7,872 nucleotides of DNA from Clostridiaceae bacterium. Lineage in GTDB: Bacteria > Bacillota > Clostridia > Monoglobales > Firm-18. The stretch lies in NCBI GenBank assembly GCA_012511915.1, contig JAAZFB010000038.1:1-7872 (forward strand), in the 5' to 3' direction. Of the stretch, positions 1-6,417 are shown in pieces (position 1 is the first letter of the stretch; each line of letters starts with the position of its first letter). Both the position numbers and the translations under genes were made by a program. The notes under the pieces are model-generated. The model worked only from the letters and a program-made list of their open reading frames with translations, did not search any database and was not told the DNA's origin.

Positions 1-580
1 CCCTTACGCTCAGTGGCTTTGCAATAAAAACAAAGCTGAGAAGGCTTAGCATCTGAATAGTGTCTTGAGTAATGATATAAAATGCGGCGTTTAAAAGCAG
101 CATTGACCAAAAAAGATGCAAGTTTGAACCCCGGAACATAAAAAGCACAAGGATAAGGAGTACACCGTACGCTCCGTAATCGAGTTCAATACCGAGCTGA
201 CTGACTAACAAGGGTAAAATCAGTATTAGAATGATATATTCATATTTTTTCTTATCAAAGCAATAAACAGCGGCAAGCCCCAAAGCCAAAGTAAAAAATA
301 TATTGTACTTTTCATAAGGTAAATCAAAACCAAAATACGCAATTCCAATAAAATAAAATGCTTGTGTAAAAATGCCGAAAAATAAGACCCTCAGCAGATA
401 ATGCTTAAAGCTTTTTGTATGGAGGTATCCCGTTCCCATCTGGTAAGCAAAAAGAGGGAAGGCAATTCTTCCTATCATTCGGAGGAAAACAACATCCGGA
501 AATAGGATAACGCCCATATGATCAATAAACATGGCGGAAACCGCAACAATTTTTATATAATTGCTTTGCTGTAGTGTCAT
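1..580 (-). CDS. TraX family integral membrane protein, C-terminus cut by the window edge
   Basis: The minus strand is open from the ATG at 580-578 to the first base of the window, giving 193 codons without a stop. The N-terminus carries the TraX-family pattern: a first hydrophobic helix leading into IDHMG (about residues 19-23), then RMIGRIAFPLFAYQMGTGY, then further hydrophobic helices separated by short charged loops (HTKSFKHYLLR; DKKKYEY). The product is therefore a multi-pass inner-membrane protein. F-plasmid TraX N-acetylates pilin. Chromosomal TraX-like proteins of Firmicutes are common and their substrate is generally unknown, so I infer no conjugation role, and no conjugation gene is nearby. 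Family members are roughly 200-250 residues, so only the last part should be missing. The first ATG lacks a recognisable Shine-Dalgarno sequence. It is kept because it places IDHMG at the usual distance from the N-terminus. It is transcribed divergently from the solute-binding lipoprotein gene. Confidence 0.85.
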   Translation of the reverse strand, partial: MTLQQSNYIKIVAVSAMFIDHMGVILFPDVVFLRMIGRIAFPLFAYQMGTGYLHTKSFKHYLLRVLFFGIFTQAFYFIGIAYFGFDLPYEKYNIFFTLALGLAAVYCFDKKKYEYIILILILPLLVSQLGIELDYGAYGVLLILVLFMFRGSNLHLFWSMLLLNAAFYIITQDTIQMLSLLSFVFIAKPLSVR

Positions 581-590
581 AAAGCACTTT

Positions 591-638
591 ATACTAAATT
601 CAATCAAATATAACACTATATTTGATTGAATTTAGTAT
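591..638. repeat. perfect palindrome, 22-bp arms, 4-nt loop
   Basis: Bases 591-612 are the exact reverse complement of 617-638, separated by ACAC (613-616). The ends are ATACTAA and TTAGTAT, the same terminal heptamer as the repeats at 2322-2480 and 4935-4986. The sub-motif TAAATTCAATC occurs in each arm (595-605, and inverted at 624-634) and again at 678-688. The left edge lies 10 bp upstream of the TraX-family start codon. No T-run follows the stem in either direction, so it is not a standard terminator. It may be a small mobile palindrome, an operator, or an RNA hairpin in the leader of the minus-strand gene. Confidence 0.9.
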
Positions 639-668
639 TCCCTTCCCTGTTTTGAAACATTTGCTTAT

Positions 669-698
669 AATATACCATAAATTCAATCGAAAAAGCAA
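669..698 (-). promoter_or_regulatory. possible minus-strand promoter for the TraX-family gene
   Basis: Read on the minus strand, TTGCTT (698-693) is followed after 18 nt by TATATT (674-669). This is a passable sigma-A promoter pointing at the TraX-family gene. It would place the palindrome at 591-638 in the 5' untranslated region. The match is weak in AT-rich DNA. The same TTGCTT hexamer serves as the -35 of the phosphofructokinase promoter. Confidence 0.3.
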
Positions 699-703
699 AC
701 AAA

Positions 704-739
704 GGGGCCTTTTTATAAAAAACATTTTATAAAAACCCC
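704..739. repeat. AT-rich hairpin between divergent promoters
   Basis: An 11-bp perfect inverted repeat (710-720 against 725-735, sequence TTTTTATAAAA, loop AACA) is extended by GGGG (704-707) pairing with CCCC (736-739), leaving an unpaired CC at 708-709. The hairpin lies between the two divergent promoters, so neither flanking gene ends at it. It could be a bidirectional insulator, a protein-binding site or a decayed element. Confidence 0.6.
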
Positions 740-760
740 CACCACACAATTGTAATATTC

Positions 761-789
761 TTGACAAGGGATAACCACTCGGCTACAAT
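761..789 (+). promoter_or_regulatory. sigma-A promoter of the solute-binding lipoprotein gene
   Basis: A consensus TTGACA (761-766) and TACAAT (784-789) are separated by exactly 17 nt. Transcription would start near 796, about 48 nt upstream of the ATG at 844, and the ribosome binding site GGAG lies at 833-836. Confidence 0.8.
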
Positions 790-843
790 ATAAATAGGGT
801 GAATTCTTATCCCCGTAATATTATTTTTTAATGGAGTTTTTTA

Positions 844-2322
844 ATGCGAAAAATTATTTTTTTATTTTGTGTTGTATACCTGTGCGGTTGCAGCCCCATA
901 ATACCGAACAAAAACACGACGCTGCCGGGTGAACAGACGGCTTCGCCAAGCTATGGCGGCACGCTTAAAATACATTCATACAATTTTGACACCTTTAACC
1001 CGCTGTTCACTAAAAGCGATACCAACAGGCAAGTTCTTATGTTGATATACGATTTTTTAATTATATGTGATAACAGCATGCTACCGCAAGCAGAGTTGGC
1101 GTCGGATTTTTCCGTTTCTGACGATGGGCTCTGTTGGACGATAAACATCAGGCAAGGTGTAAAATGGAATGACGGTACTGATTTTACTCCGCAGGACGTT
1201 GCCGCAACATTAGAGGCGGTCAAAAACAGTCCACACAATAGCCCATATAAAGAAAACCTATTAAACGTCATAAGCATACAAGCGTTGCCTGACAGCGTTG
1301 TTATAACATTGGCAGCGCCCGAGGCAAATTTTATTAATAGGCTTGAAATTCCAATTCTAAAAGCGGATGAATGCCAAAATATAAATATTCAAACGCCGAT
1401 AGGAACCGGTTGTTATCAACTTACCGAGAGAACACACCGAGTTATATATTTAATAAGCAATCCTTCCGGCAGATATACACCATATATTGAAACGGTTGAA
1501 GTCCACTTATTGCCCGACAAAAGTACGTCGATTTATGCCTTTGATGCAAAGGAAACGGACGTTGTAAAAACAGATATGCTAAGCAGGGGGCAGTTTTCGG
1601 GCTATTCACAAAGAAAGGCGGTGGAATATAATTCTGCCCTTTATAACTTTTTAGCTTTTAATACCGACAACAAGTACTTATCAGATATTAATATCCGCAG
1701 GGCTATTGCCCATACCATAGATAAAAAACGAATACTTGAAGAGGTGTTGCTCTCTTGCGGTGTCATCAGCGATACATTTTTACACCCGAAATGGTACTAT
1801 TATAATGACAATGTCCCCAAATATGAGCATAATGCCGCTCTGGCAGCTGATATATTGAGCCAAAACAACATCGGCACTGCCGATATTACGTTAAAAATAA
1901 TGGTTAATGAGGATAACCCTATAAAAGTAAGCGTTGCGGAGCAAATTGCGCAAAGCATAAAATCTATCGGTATTAATACAAGCGTTCAACAGGTAAGCTG
2001 GGAAAACTTTAGAGCACTTGTTGCAGACGGAGCATACGATATGTATTTAGGGGAAATAAACTATTCAAACGATATTAACCCCAAGTATGTCGTGCCGAAT
2101 ACGCAGACCTTTTTATCGTTGATGGAACAACTTCAAATACAAACGACGCAAAACGGAAAACAAGCGGTGTATCATCAGCTGCAACAACAATATGCCACCG
2201 ACCTGCCCGCGGTGCCGCTATATTTTAATTGGGAGGCAATTTTGTTAAGCGATAAGGTTAAAGGCGAAATAACACCGCTCAGAAATGATATTTTTTATAA
2301 TATTCACCAATGGTATATTTAA
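844..2322 (+). CDS. ABC-transporter solute-binding lipoprotein, family 5 (peptide/nickel type)
   Basis: This 492-residue protein begins with a lipoprotein signal peptide: MRK, a hydrophobic run and the lipobox LCGC, with the lipidated cysteine at residue 16. The mature protein would be anchored to the outer face of the membrane. The family-5 (SBP_bac_5, OppA/DppA/NikA-like) fold is recognised from YGGTLKI at the start of the mature domain, from the hallmark block at residues 98-119 (WTINIRQGVKW, then NDG-F-P-DV), from the central DINIRRAIAHTIDK segment, and from a C-terminal region ending in PAVPLYFNWEAIL. Length is typical for the family, and the start is supported by GGAG 7 nt upstream. These proteins capture oligopeptides, nickel chelates or similar ligands for an ABC importer. 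The ligand cannot be read from sequence here. No permease or ATPase gene accompanies it in this window, so it is an orphan. The last base of its TAA stop is also the first base of the foldback repeat that follows. Confidence 0.92.
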   Translation: MRKIIFLFCVVYLCGCSPIIPNKNTTLPGEQTASPSYGGTLKIHSYNFDTFNPLFTKSDTNRQVLMLIYDFLIICDNSMLPQAELASDFSVSDDGLCWTINIRQGVKWNDGTDFTPQDVAATLEAVKNSPHNSPYKENLLNVISIQALPDSVVITLAAPEANFINRLEIPILKADECQNINIQTPIGTGCYQLTERTHRVIYLISNPSGRYTPYIETVEVHLLPDKSTSIYAFDAKETDVVKTDMLSRGQFSGYSQRKAVEYNSALYNFLAFNTDNKYLSDINIRRAIAHTIDKKRILEEVLLSCGVISDTFLHPKWYYYNDNVPKYEHNAALAADILSQNNIGTADITLKIMVNEDNPIKVSVAEQIAQSIKSIGINTSVQQVSWENFRALVADGAYDMYLGEINYSNDINPKYVVPNTQTFLSLMEQLQIQTTQNGKQAVYHQLQQQYATDLPAVPLYFNWEAILLSDKVKGEITPLRNDIFYNIHQWYI

Positions 2323-2480
2323 TACTAATCCTCAATTAAAATAACAACAAAACTTGTCTTTATTCCGTCATGCTGCGTTGGAAGAACCCGTTAATACACA
2401 AAGTATTAACGGAACCTTCCGCCTTACCTGACTAAAAAAATCCTAAGTTTTTTAGTTGTCTTTTAATCGCGAATTAGTAT
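2322..2480. repeat. foldback (MITE-like) element A, about 159 bp
   Basis: The ends are 20-bp imperfect inverted repeats with 17 of 20 matching: 2322-2341 against 2461-2480, the latter reading ATACTAATTCGCGATTAAAA on the minus strand. TA dinucleotides flank both ends (2320-2321 and 2481-2482). The interior also folds back along its length around a loop near the centre: GGAAG(2380-2384)-AAC-CCGTTAATAC(2388-2397), loop ACAAA(2398-2402), GTATTAACGG(2403-2412)-AAC-CTTCC(2416-2420). A subsidiary hairpin pairs ACTAAAAAA (2431-2439) with TTTTTTAGT (2448-2456). No open reading frame of interest is present. A non-autonomous element flanked by TA, as with IS630/mariner-type miniature elements, is the most likely explanation, but the mobilising transposase is not visible here. 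Confidence 0.7.
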
Positions 2481-2649
2481 TAGCACTACAACGAACACAT
2501 CGGGCGCGCACCATATTTTGAATGATTTTCCGCCATGCAAACCATCATAAATCAGGCAATACACAAAGTATTACCCGATTTTCGCTGATTCACCAGACAA
2601 AAAATCATTTTAAAAATCTGTCACACGCCGAATGTTCGCTGTAGTGTTA
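2481..2649. repeat. foldback (MITE-like) element B, about 169 bp, abutting element A
   Basis: The left end 2481-2508 (starting TAGCACTACAACGAACA) matches the reverse complement of the right end 2624-2649 (TAACACTACAGCGAACA on the minus strand). The pairing continues imperfectly to AATGATTTT (2521-2529) against AAAATCATT (2601-2609). The exact midpoint, 2565, falls in the ACAAA loop (2563-2567) of a central hairpin whose arms are 2549-2562 and 2568-2581 with two mismatches. The 16-nt core AATACACAAAGTATTA (2558-2573) is identical to that of element A (2393-2408), although the outer ends differ. TA occurs at both ends. With element A it occupies most of the 450-bp gap between the flanking genes. 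Confidence 0.7.
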
Positions 2650-2667
2650 GGGCATGCGGAATAATTC

Positions 2668-2697
2668 GGGAACTTTTTTCTATGTTGCATCGTCTAA
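2668..2697 (+). promoter_or_regulatory. ECF-sigma-type promoter of the SLH-domain protein gene
   Basis: GGGAAC (2668-2673) followed by a T-run, and CGTCTAA (2691-2697) after a 17-nt spacer, match the -35 GGAAC / -10 CGTC pattern of extracytoplasmic-function sigma factors of Firmicutes. No sigma-A promoter is evident upstream of the gene. Transcription would start at about 2703, leaving a leader of about 70 nt. It begins only 19 bp beyond element B. The sigma factor itself is not encoded in this window. Confidence 0.65.
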
Positions 2698-2759
2698 TAG
2701 TAGTGGGTTGGCAAAGTTAGACTTTATACTAAAAACTTGACAGTACCTAAAAAAAATAC

Positions 2760-2766
2760 GGGGGTG
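2760..2766 (+). promoter_or_regulatory. ribosome binding site fixing the SLH-domain protein start at 2773
   Basis: GGGGGTG lies 6 nt upstream of the ATG at 2773. The in-frame TTG at 2737 has no comparable site upstream and would place 12 polar residues before an otherwise standard signal peptide. Confidence 0.6.
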
Positions 2767-2772
2767 TTGATT

Positions 2773-4920
2773 ATGAAAAGAACAATTGCTTTATTGACAG
2801 TAATTACAATGCTGTTTTCCGTGCCGCACTCGGCATTTGCAAATCAGCAAAAAGCAGACGCGCTTGAAAATATAATTTTAAAGGTGCGCGAAAGAATTGA
2901 TATACCTGCAGATCATGAGGAATTTTCCGGTGACATGAGAACAGACGAAAATGGCAAGGTGATTTGGAGCCTTAATTGGAGAAGAATTGACGAAAAAGAC
3001 GATTTAAACAACAGCTACATATCTGTGGAAGTAGAGGATAGCGGGTTTATCCGTTCATATTCGAAAAGCACCAATTTCGGTAGGGATTATTCCGAAATTG
3101 TAAAATTGCCCCAAATTCCAAAGGAAACTGCGGACGGGATTGTAAAAGACTTTATTGCAAAAGTGTGTCCTGAAATAGAGGGACAATACGTTTGGAAAGA
3201 ACCATCGATATATGACGGAAATTACAGCTATTCTTTCCCGCGCATTGTAAACGGTATAAATGTGCCGACAAATAATGTGTATTTCAATATAGACAGCGCA
3301 TTGAAAGAAATCACACAATATAACTGTTATTGGAACACCGGCCTTGAATTTTCTTTACCTGAAAAGGCTATTACCGAACAAAAAGCACAAGAAATATTCA
3401 GTGAGAAAACACCGCTTGATTTGGAATACTCCATTGATAGTAAAGGGCAAGTTAGTCTGCGATACATCCGTTCAAGGGAAAAAGGGGATATGTATATTAA
3501 TGCTATAACCGGAGACGTTGAAAAACCCCAATACGATAACTTGCGATATGCAGCTGGCTATGCAGGAGAGATGGCGGTACCAGACTTGAGTAGTGCAAAG
3601 AAGTCATTGCGCCCGGAAGAGCAAAAGGAAGTTGACAATATTGCCGGCACCATATCCGCCGCACAAGCGGAAAAAAAGTTACGTGCGCTGACTGAGTTAG
3701 ATTTTGATGACGAATACAAGCTGACCAGTACAAATCTTTCGCAAGAAAAAATGCCGTATAGCGACGAACGCTTTTATCGTCTCAATATGTATTTTACTCG
3801 CTTGAAGCAAGATGAAGATGTTTCGGATGAAAAAAGAAAACTCATGATTGCCGCAGGAGAGGGCGACGGCTATGCAAATGCAGTATTCAATGCTAAAACC
3901 GGAGAGCTTCTTTCTTTTTCAAGCGGTAGTTGGGACGGACTTCCCCGTCCTGTATCAACAGATGTAAAGGCTAAGGGTGAGGAAGATAAACATCAAGAAA
4001 TGCAAAAGGTGGCAGAGGCATTTATCAAAAAAATGCAGCCGGATAAGTTGAGCAAGACAAAACCTATGGACTTAAGCAATCAAAATAAGCCATATTATTA
4101 TAACTATTACCGGATTGAAAACGGCGCATATTTCGGATATGACCAAATAAGCGCATCGGTAAATGTCGATAACGCCAAAATAAATGAATATAGTTGCAAC
4201 TGGACAGAAGGCATTGAAGTGCCGTCAGCCGATGGCGTAATCGGTATTGATAAGGCGCATGAAATATTATTCAACACAGACGCCCTAAACCTTGAATACT
4301 TGATTTTTAACAACAAGGCGGTACTTGCTTATAAGATATCTGACGATAAATATTTTAACATCGACGCTAAAACCGGCGAGCTTGTTGACTGGGAGGGCAA
4401 ACCGTATGTAGAGAACCTCCCGGCGTCATATAACGATATTGAGGGGCATTTTTCCGAAACCGCGATAAAAGAGCTTGCCGCCATAGGTATATTTTTAAGC
4501 GGAGAAAGTTTTTTGCCGGACGAAAATATTGCGCAAAGGGATTTTGTTACATTGCTTGTTAAGCTTGGCAGATACTATTATGACAGGGAAAACATCGATA
4601 CAATATACAATTATCTTATAAGGCAGGGGGTAATGGACGAAACGGAAAAAACCCCCGATACCACAGTAACACGTGAGGATTCTATAAAATATCTGTTACG
4701 ATATTTGGGATATAAAAACTTTGCCGAAATTCCCGGTATATTTGTTTGTGATTTTTCAGACGTGAATGAAATAAACCCCGGTTTACTCGGTTATGCCGCA
4801 ATTGCACAAGGGCTTGGCATTGTTAAAGGCAGCAACGGCGCATTTGCACCGAAAGATGCACTGACAAGGGGCGAAACAGCTGTTATTATATTTAATTGCT
4901 TAAAAGCTAATCTTGATTAA
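2773..4920 (+). CDS. secreted YcdB/YcdC-repeat (PepSY-related) protein with C-terminal SLH domains
   Basis: This 715-residue surface protein starts with a Sec signal peptide (MKR, hydrophobic core, cleavage expected after SAFA at residue 23). Two copies of a YcdB/YcdC-like module follow, at about residues 117-260 and 413-550. Each has a helix (GIVKDFIAKVCP; VAEAFIKKMQP), a strand-rich stretch, an ECF-like turn before a central helix (KAITEQKAQEIF; VIGIDKAHEILF), then LEY...YFNIDAKTGELVDW-type strands. Such modules resemble PepSY/YpeB-type domains, which are thought to modulate extracytoplasmic proteases. The real partner is unknown, and I see no catalytic motif. Residues 551-715 hold about three SLH motifs (YNDIEGHFSETAIKELAAIG; a degenerate middle copy; GYAAIAQGLGIVKG...LTRGETAVIIFN). 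These normally bind pyruvylated secondary cell-wall polymer. An ECF-type promoter precedes the gene and a strong terminator follows it, so it is probably a single-gene unit responding to envelope conditions. Confidence 0.85.
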   Translation: MKRTIALLTVITMLFSVPHSAFANQQKADALENIILKVRERIDIPADHEEFSGDMRTDENGKVIWSLNWRRIDEKDDLNNSYISVEVEDSGFIRSYSKSTNFGRDYSEIVKLPQIPKETADGIVKDFIAKVCPEIEGQYVWKEPSIYDGNYSYSFPRIVNGINVPTNNVYFNIDSALKEITQYNCYWNTGLEFSLPEKAITEQKAQEIFSEKTPLDLEYSIDSKGQVSLRYIRSREKGDMYINAITGDVEKPQYDNLRYAAGYAGEMAVPDLSSAKKSLRPEEQKEVDNIAGTISAAQAEKKLRALTELDFDDEYKLTSTNLSQEKMPYSDERFYRLNMYFTRLKQDEDVSDEKRKLMIAAGEGDGYANAVFNAKTGELLSFSSGSWDGLPRPVSTDVKAKGEEDKHQEMQKVAEAFIKKMQPDKLSKTKPMDLSNQNKPYYYNYYRIENGAYFGYDQISASVNVDNAKINEYSCNWTEGIEVPSADGVIGIDKAHEILFNTDALNLEYLIFNNKAVLAYKISDDKYFNIDAKTGELVDWEGKPYVENLPASYNDIEGHFSETAIKELAAIGIFLSGESFLPDENIAQRDFVTLLVKLGRYYYDRENIDTIYNYLIRQGVMDETEKTPDTTVTREDSIKYLLRYLGYKNFAEIPGIFVCDFSDVNEINPGLLGYAAIAQGLGIVKGSNGAFAPKDALTRGETAVIIFNCLKANLD

Positions 4921-4934
4921 CATAAATAGTCCTA

Positions 4935-4986
4935 ATACTAATTCGCGTTAGAAAAATTTCATTAATTGCGAAATAGTGTTTAGTAT
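4935..4986. repeat. short palindromic element with ATACTAA ends
   Basis: ATACTAATTCGCG (4935-4947) is identical to the end of foldback element A (reverse complement of 2468-2480). The right side ends GCGAA (4968-4972), a 7-nt insertion, then TTAGTAT (4980-4986), so ATACTAA and TTCGC pair with TTAGTAT and GCGAA. It looks like a deleted or decayed relative of element A. It sits between the stop codon of the SLH-domain protein gene and that gene's terminator. Confidence 0.5.
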
Positions 4987-4990
4987 AAAA

Positions 4991-5036
4991 GGGTTGTTGA
5001 ATAATCGGAGTACAATTATTCAACAACCCCTTTTTT
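4991..5036 (+). terminator. rho-independent terminator after the SLH-domain protein gene
   Basis: A perfect 15-bp stem pairs GGGTTGTTGAATAAT (4991-5005) with 5015-5029 across a 9-nt loop. After one C it is followed by TTTTTT (5031-5036). Four A residues before the stem would make it partly effective on the minus strand too. Confidence 0.92.
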
Positions 5037-5045
5037 AAAAATTCT

Positions 5046-5074
5046 TTGCTTTTTACAAAAATATATTGTATAAT
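5046..5074 (+). promoter_or_regulatory. sigma-A promoter of the phosphofructokinase gene
   Basis: TTGCTT (5046-5051) and a perfect TATAAT (5069-5074) are separated by 17 nt, just after the upstream terminator. The expected transcription start is near 5081. Confidence 0.75.
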
Positions 5075-5095
5075 GAAAAATGCTAAGAATTTTTC

Positions 5096-5102
5096 AAGGA
5101 GG
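5096..5102 (+). promoter_or_regulatory. ribosome binding site selecting the GTG start at 5113
   Basis: AAGGAGG lies 10 nt before GTG 5113. The longer in-frame ATG at 5080 overlaps the expected transcription start, has no ribosome binding site and would add 11 residues ahead of the conserved N-terminus. Confidence 0.85.
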
Positions 5103-5112
5103 AATTACGAAA

Positions 5113-6333
5113 GTGTTAAAAGGAAATGCAATAGTAGGACAATCGGGTGGACCAACTTCAGTAATAAATGCCTCATTGGCGGGCGTAATAAAAGGGGCCC
5201 TTGACAGCAACGGGCAGATAGAAACAATCTATGGTGCCCGACATGGCATTGAAGGTGTATTAAACGAAAACTTTATTAATCTGTCTGAGCGGTTTGCCGA
5301 AAAAAGCAACTTAGACTTATTAATCAGCACACCGGCGGCATACCTTGGTTCGTGTCGTTATAAGCTGCCAAAAGATAGTAACGATACGTTTGTTAAGATT
5401 TTTGAGATATTCAAAAAACATAATATAACATATTTCTTTTATATTGGCGGTAACGATTCTATGGATACCGTAAGCAAACTATCGGCATATGCAAAGGCGA
5501 ATAACCACGATGTTAACATTATAGGTGTACCCAAGACAATAGATAATGACCTTGCAATAACCGACCACACCCCCGGCTTTGGTTCTGCGGCGAAGTATAT
5601 CGCGTCCAGTCTGCGCGAAATTGCCCGGGATGTGCAGGTGTATGACATTAATACCGTTTCCATAGTTGAAATAATGGGACGAAACGCCGGCTGGCTTACT
5701 GCCGCAGCCGCATTGGCAAGGACACAGGACGAGCCGGGCCCACATTTGATTTATCTGCCCGAGTTAGCTTTTGATATTGATAAATTTGTTTTGGATATAG
5801 AAAAGGCAAGCAAAAAGTACAAGAATGTCATCGCAGTGGTATCTGAGGGAATTAAAACACCAGACGGCAAATATGTATGCGAAGGCGCTGTTTCGGAAAT
5901 TGTGGACAGTTTCGGTCATAAGCAACTTTCAGGTACGGCAAAGGTGCTGGCAGATATAATTCATGATAAATTTGGCTGGAAAGTCAGAAGTATTGAGTTT
6001 AGTTTATTACAGCGATGTGCGGCACATATAACGTCACAAACCGATTTAACGGAGGCAGAGCAGATAGGCACTGCGGGTGTTAGGGCAGCATTAAACGGGG
6101 AAACCGGCAAAATGATGTATTTTAAACGAACATCAACCAGCCCGTATAAAATTGAAATACTGTCCCACGATGCATCGGCAATTGCCAATGTTGAAAAAGT
6201 CGTGCCCAGAGAATGGATTAACAGCGAGGGTAATGATATACTTCCCCCTGCTATTGATTATATGTTGCCTTTAATTCAGGGAGAGAGCACCATTACGTTT
6301 AAAGACGGGCTTCCGGTATATTTGAAAGTATAA
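5113..6333 (+). CDS. PPi-dependent 6-phosphofructokinase (PFP)
   Basis: This 406-residue cytosolic enzyme of the PfkA superfamily interconverts fructose 6-phosphate and fructose 1,6-bisphosphate in glycolysis. Visible motifs are the N-terminal phosphate loop AIVGQSGGPTSVINAS, GGNDS at residues 112-116, PKTIDND at 140-146 (catalytic aspartates), GFGSAAK, MGRNAGW at 188-194 (sugar-phosphate binding) and LQRCAAH around 299-304. ATP-dependent enzymes usually carry GGDGS and PGTIDND. Here Asp115 replaces the second-loop glycine and Lys141 replaces the other glycine, and these two substitutions are the accepted markers of pyrophosphate use. The reaction should therefore be reversible and spare ATP, as in many anaerobes. 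The length fits bacterial PPi-PFKs better than the 320-residue ATP enzymes. It starts at GTG and has its own promoter. No clear terminator separates it from darA, so read-through is possible. The exact phosphoryl donor is inferred, not proven. Confidence 0.9.
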   Translation: MLKGNAIVGQSGGPTSVINASLAGVIKGALDSNGQIETIYGARHGIEGVLNENFINLSERFAEKSNLDLLISTPAAYLGSCRYKLPKDSNDTFVKIFEIFKKHNITYFFYIGGNDSMDTVSKLSAYAKANNHDVNIIGVPKTIDNDLAITDHTPGFGSAAKYIASSLREIARDVQVYDINTVSIVEIMGRNAGWLTAAAALARTQDEPGPHLIYLPELAFDIDKFVLDIEKASKKYKNVIAVVSEGIKTPDGKYVCEGAVSEIVDSFGHKQLSGTAKVLADIIHDKFGWKVRSIEFSLLQRCAAHITSQTDLTEAEQIGTAGVRAALNGETGKMMYFKRTSTSPYKIEILSHDASAIANVEKVVPREWINSEGNDILPPAIDYMLPLIQGESTITFKDGLPVYLKV

Positions 6334-6350
6334 ATAAGTAAAATTACTGC

Positions 6351-6379
6351 TTGTAAATGATGTTATATAAGTGTATACT
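6351..6379 (+). promoter_or_regulatory. probable sigma-A promoter of the darA-holB-ricT operon
   Basis: TTGTAA (6351-6356) and TATACT (6374-6379) are separated by 17 nt in the 84-bp gap between the phosphofructokinase gene and darA. Transcription would start near 6386, about 32 nt before the darA ATG. Confidence 0.55.
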
Positions 6380-6417
6380 ATAGTTGAGGGATATTATTGA
6401 AAAGGAGTGGTTTGATA

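Noticed and set aside
1..580. Conjugative element, suggested by the TraX-family gene
   Set aside because: There is no relaxase, coupling protein, pilin or integrase in the window, and chromosomal TraX-like genes are common in Firmicutes.
2322..2649. CRISPR array
   Set aside because: Only two units with a shared 16-nt core are present. Each is a palindrome in its own right, and there are no regular spacers.
2737..2772. TTG at 2737 as the start of the SLH-domain protein
   Set aside because: No ribosome binding site precedes it, and it would bury a standard signal peptide behind 12 polar residues.
5080..5112. ATG at 5080 as the phosphofructokinase start
   Set aside because: It coincides with the expected transcription start and lacks a ribosome binding site. 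GTG 5113 has AAGGAGG and begins at the conserved N-terminus.
5439..5745. Minus-strand open frames opposite the phosphofructokinase gene
   Set aside because: They are shadows of a clearly conserved coding strand and show no family resemblance.
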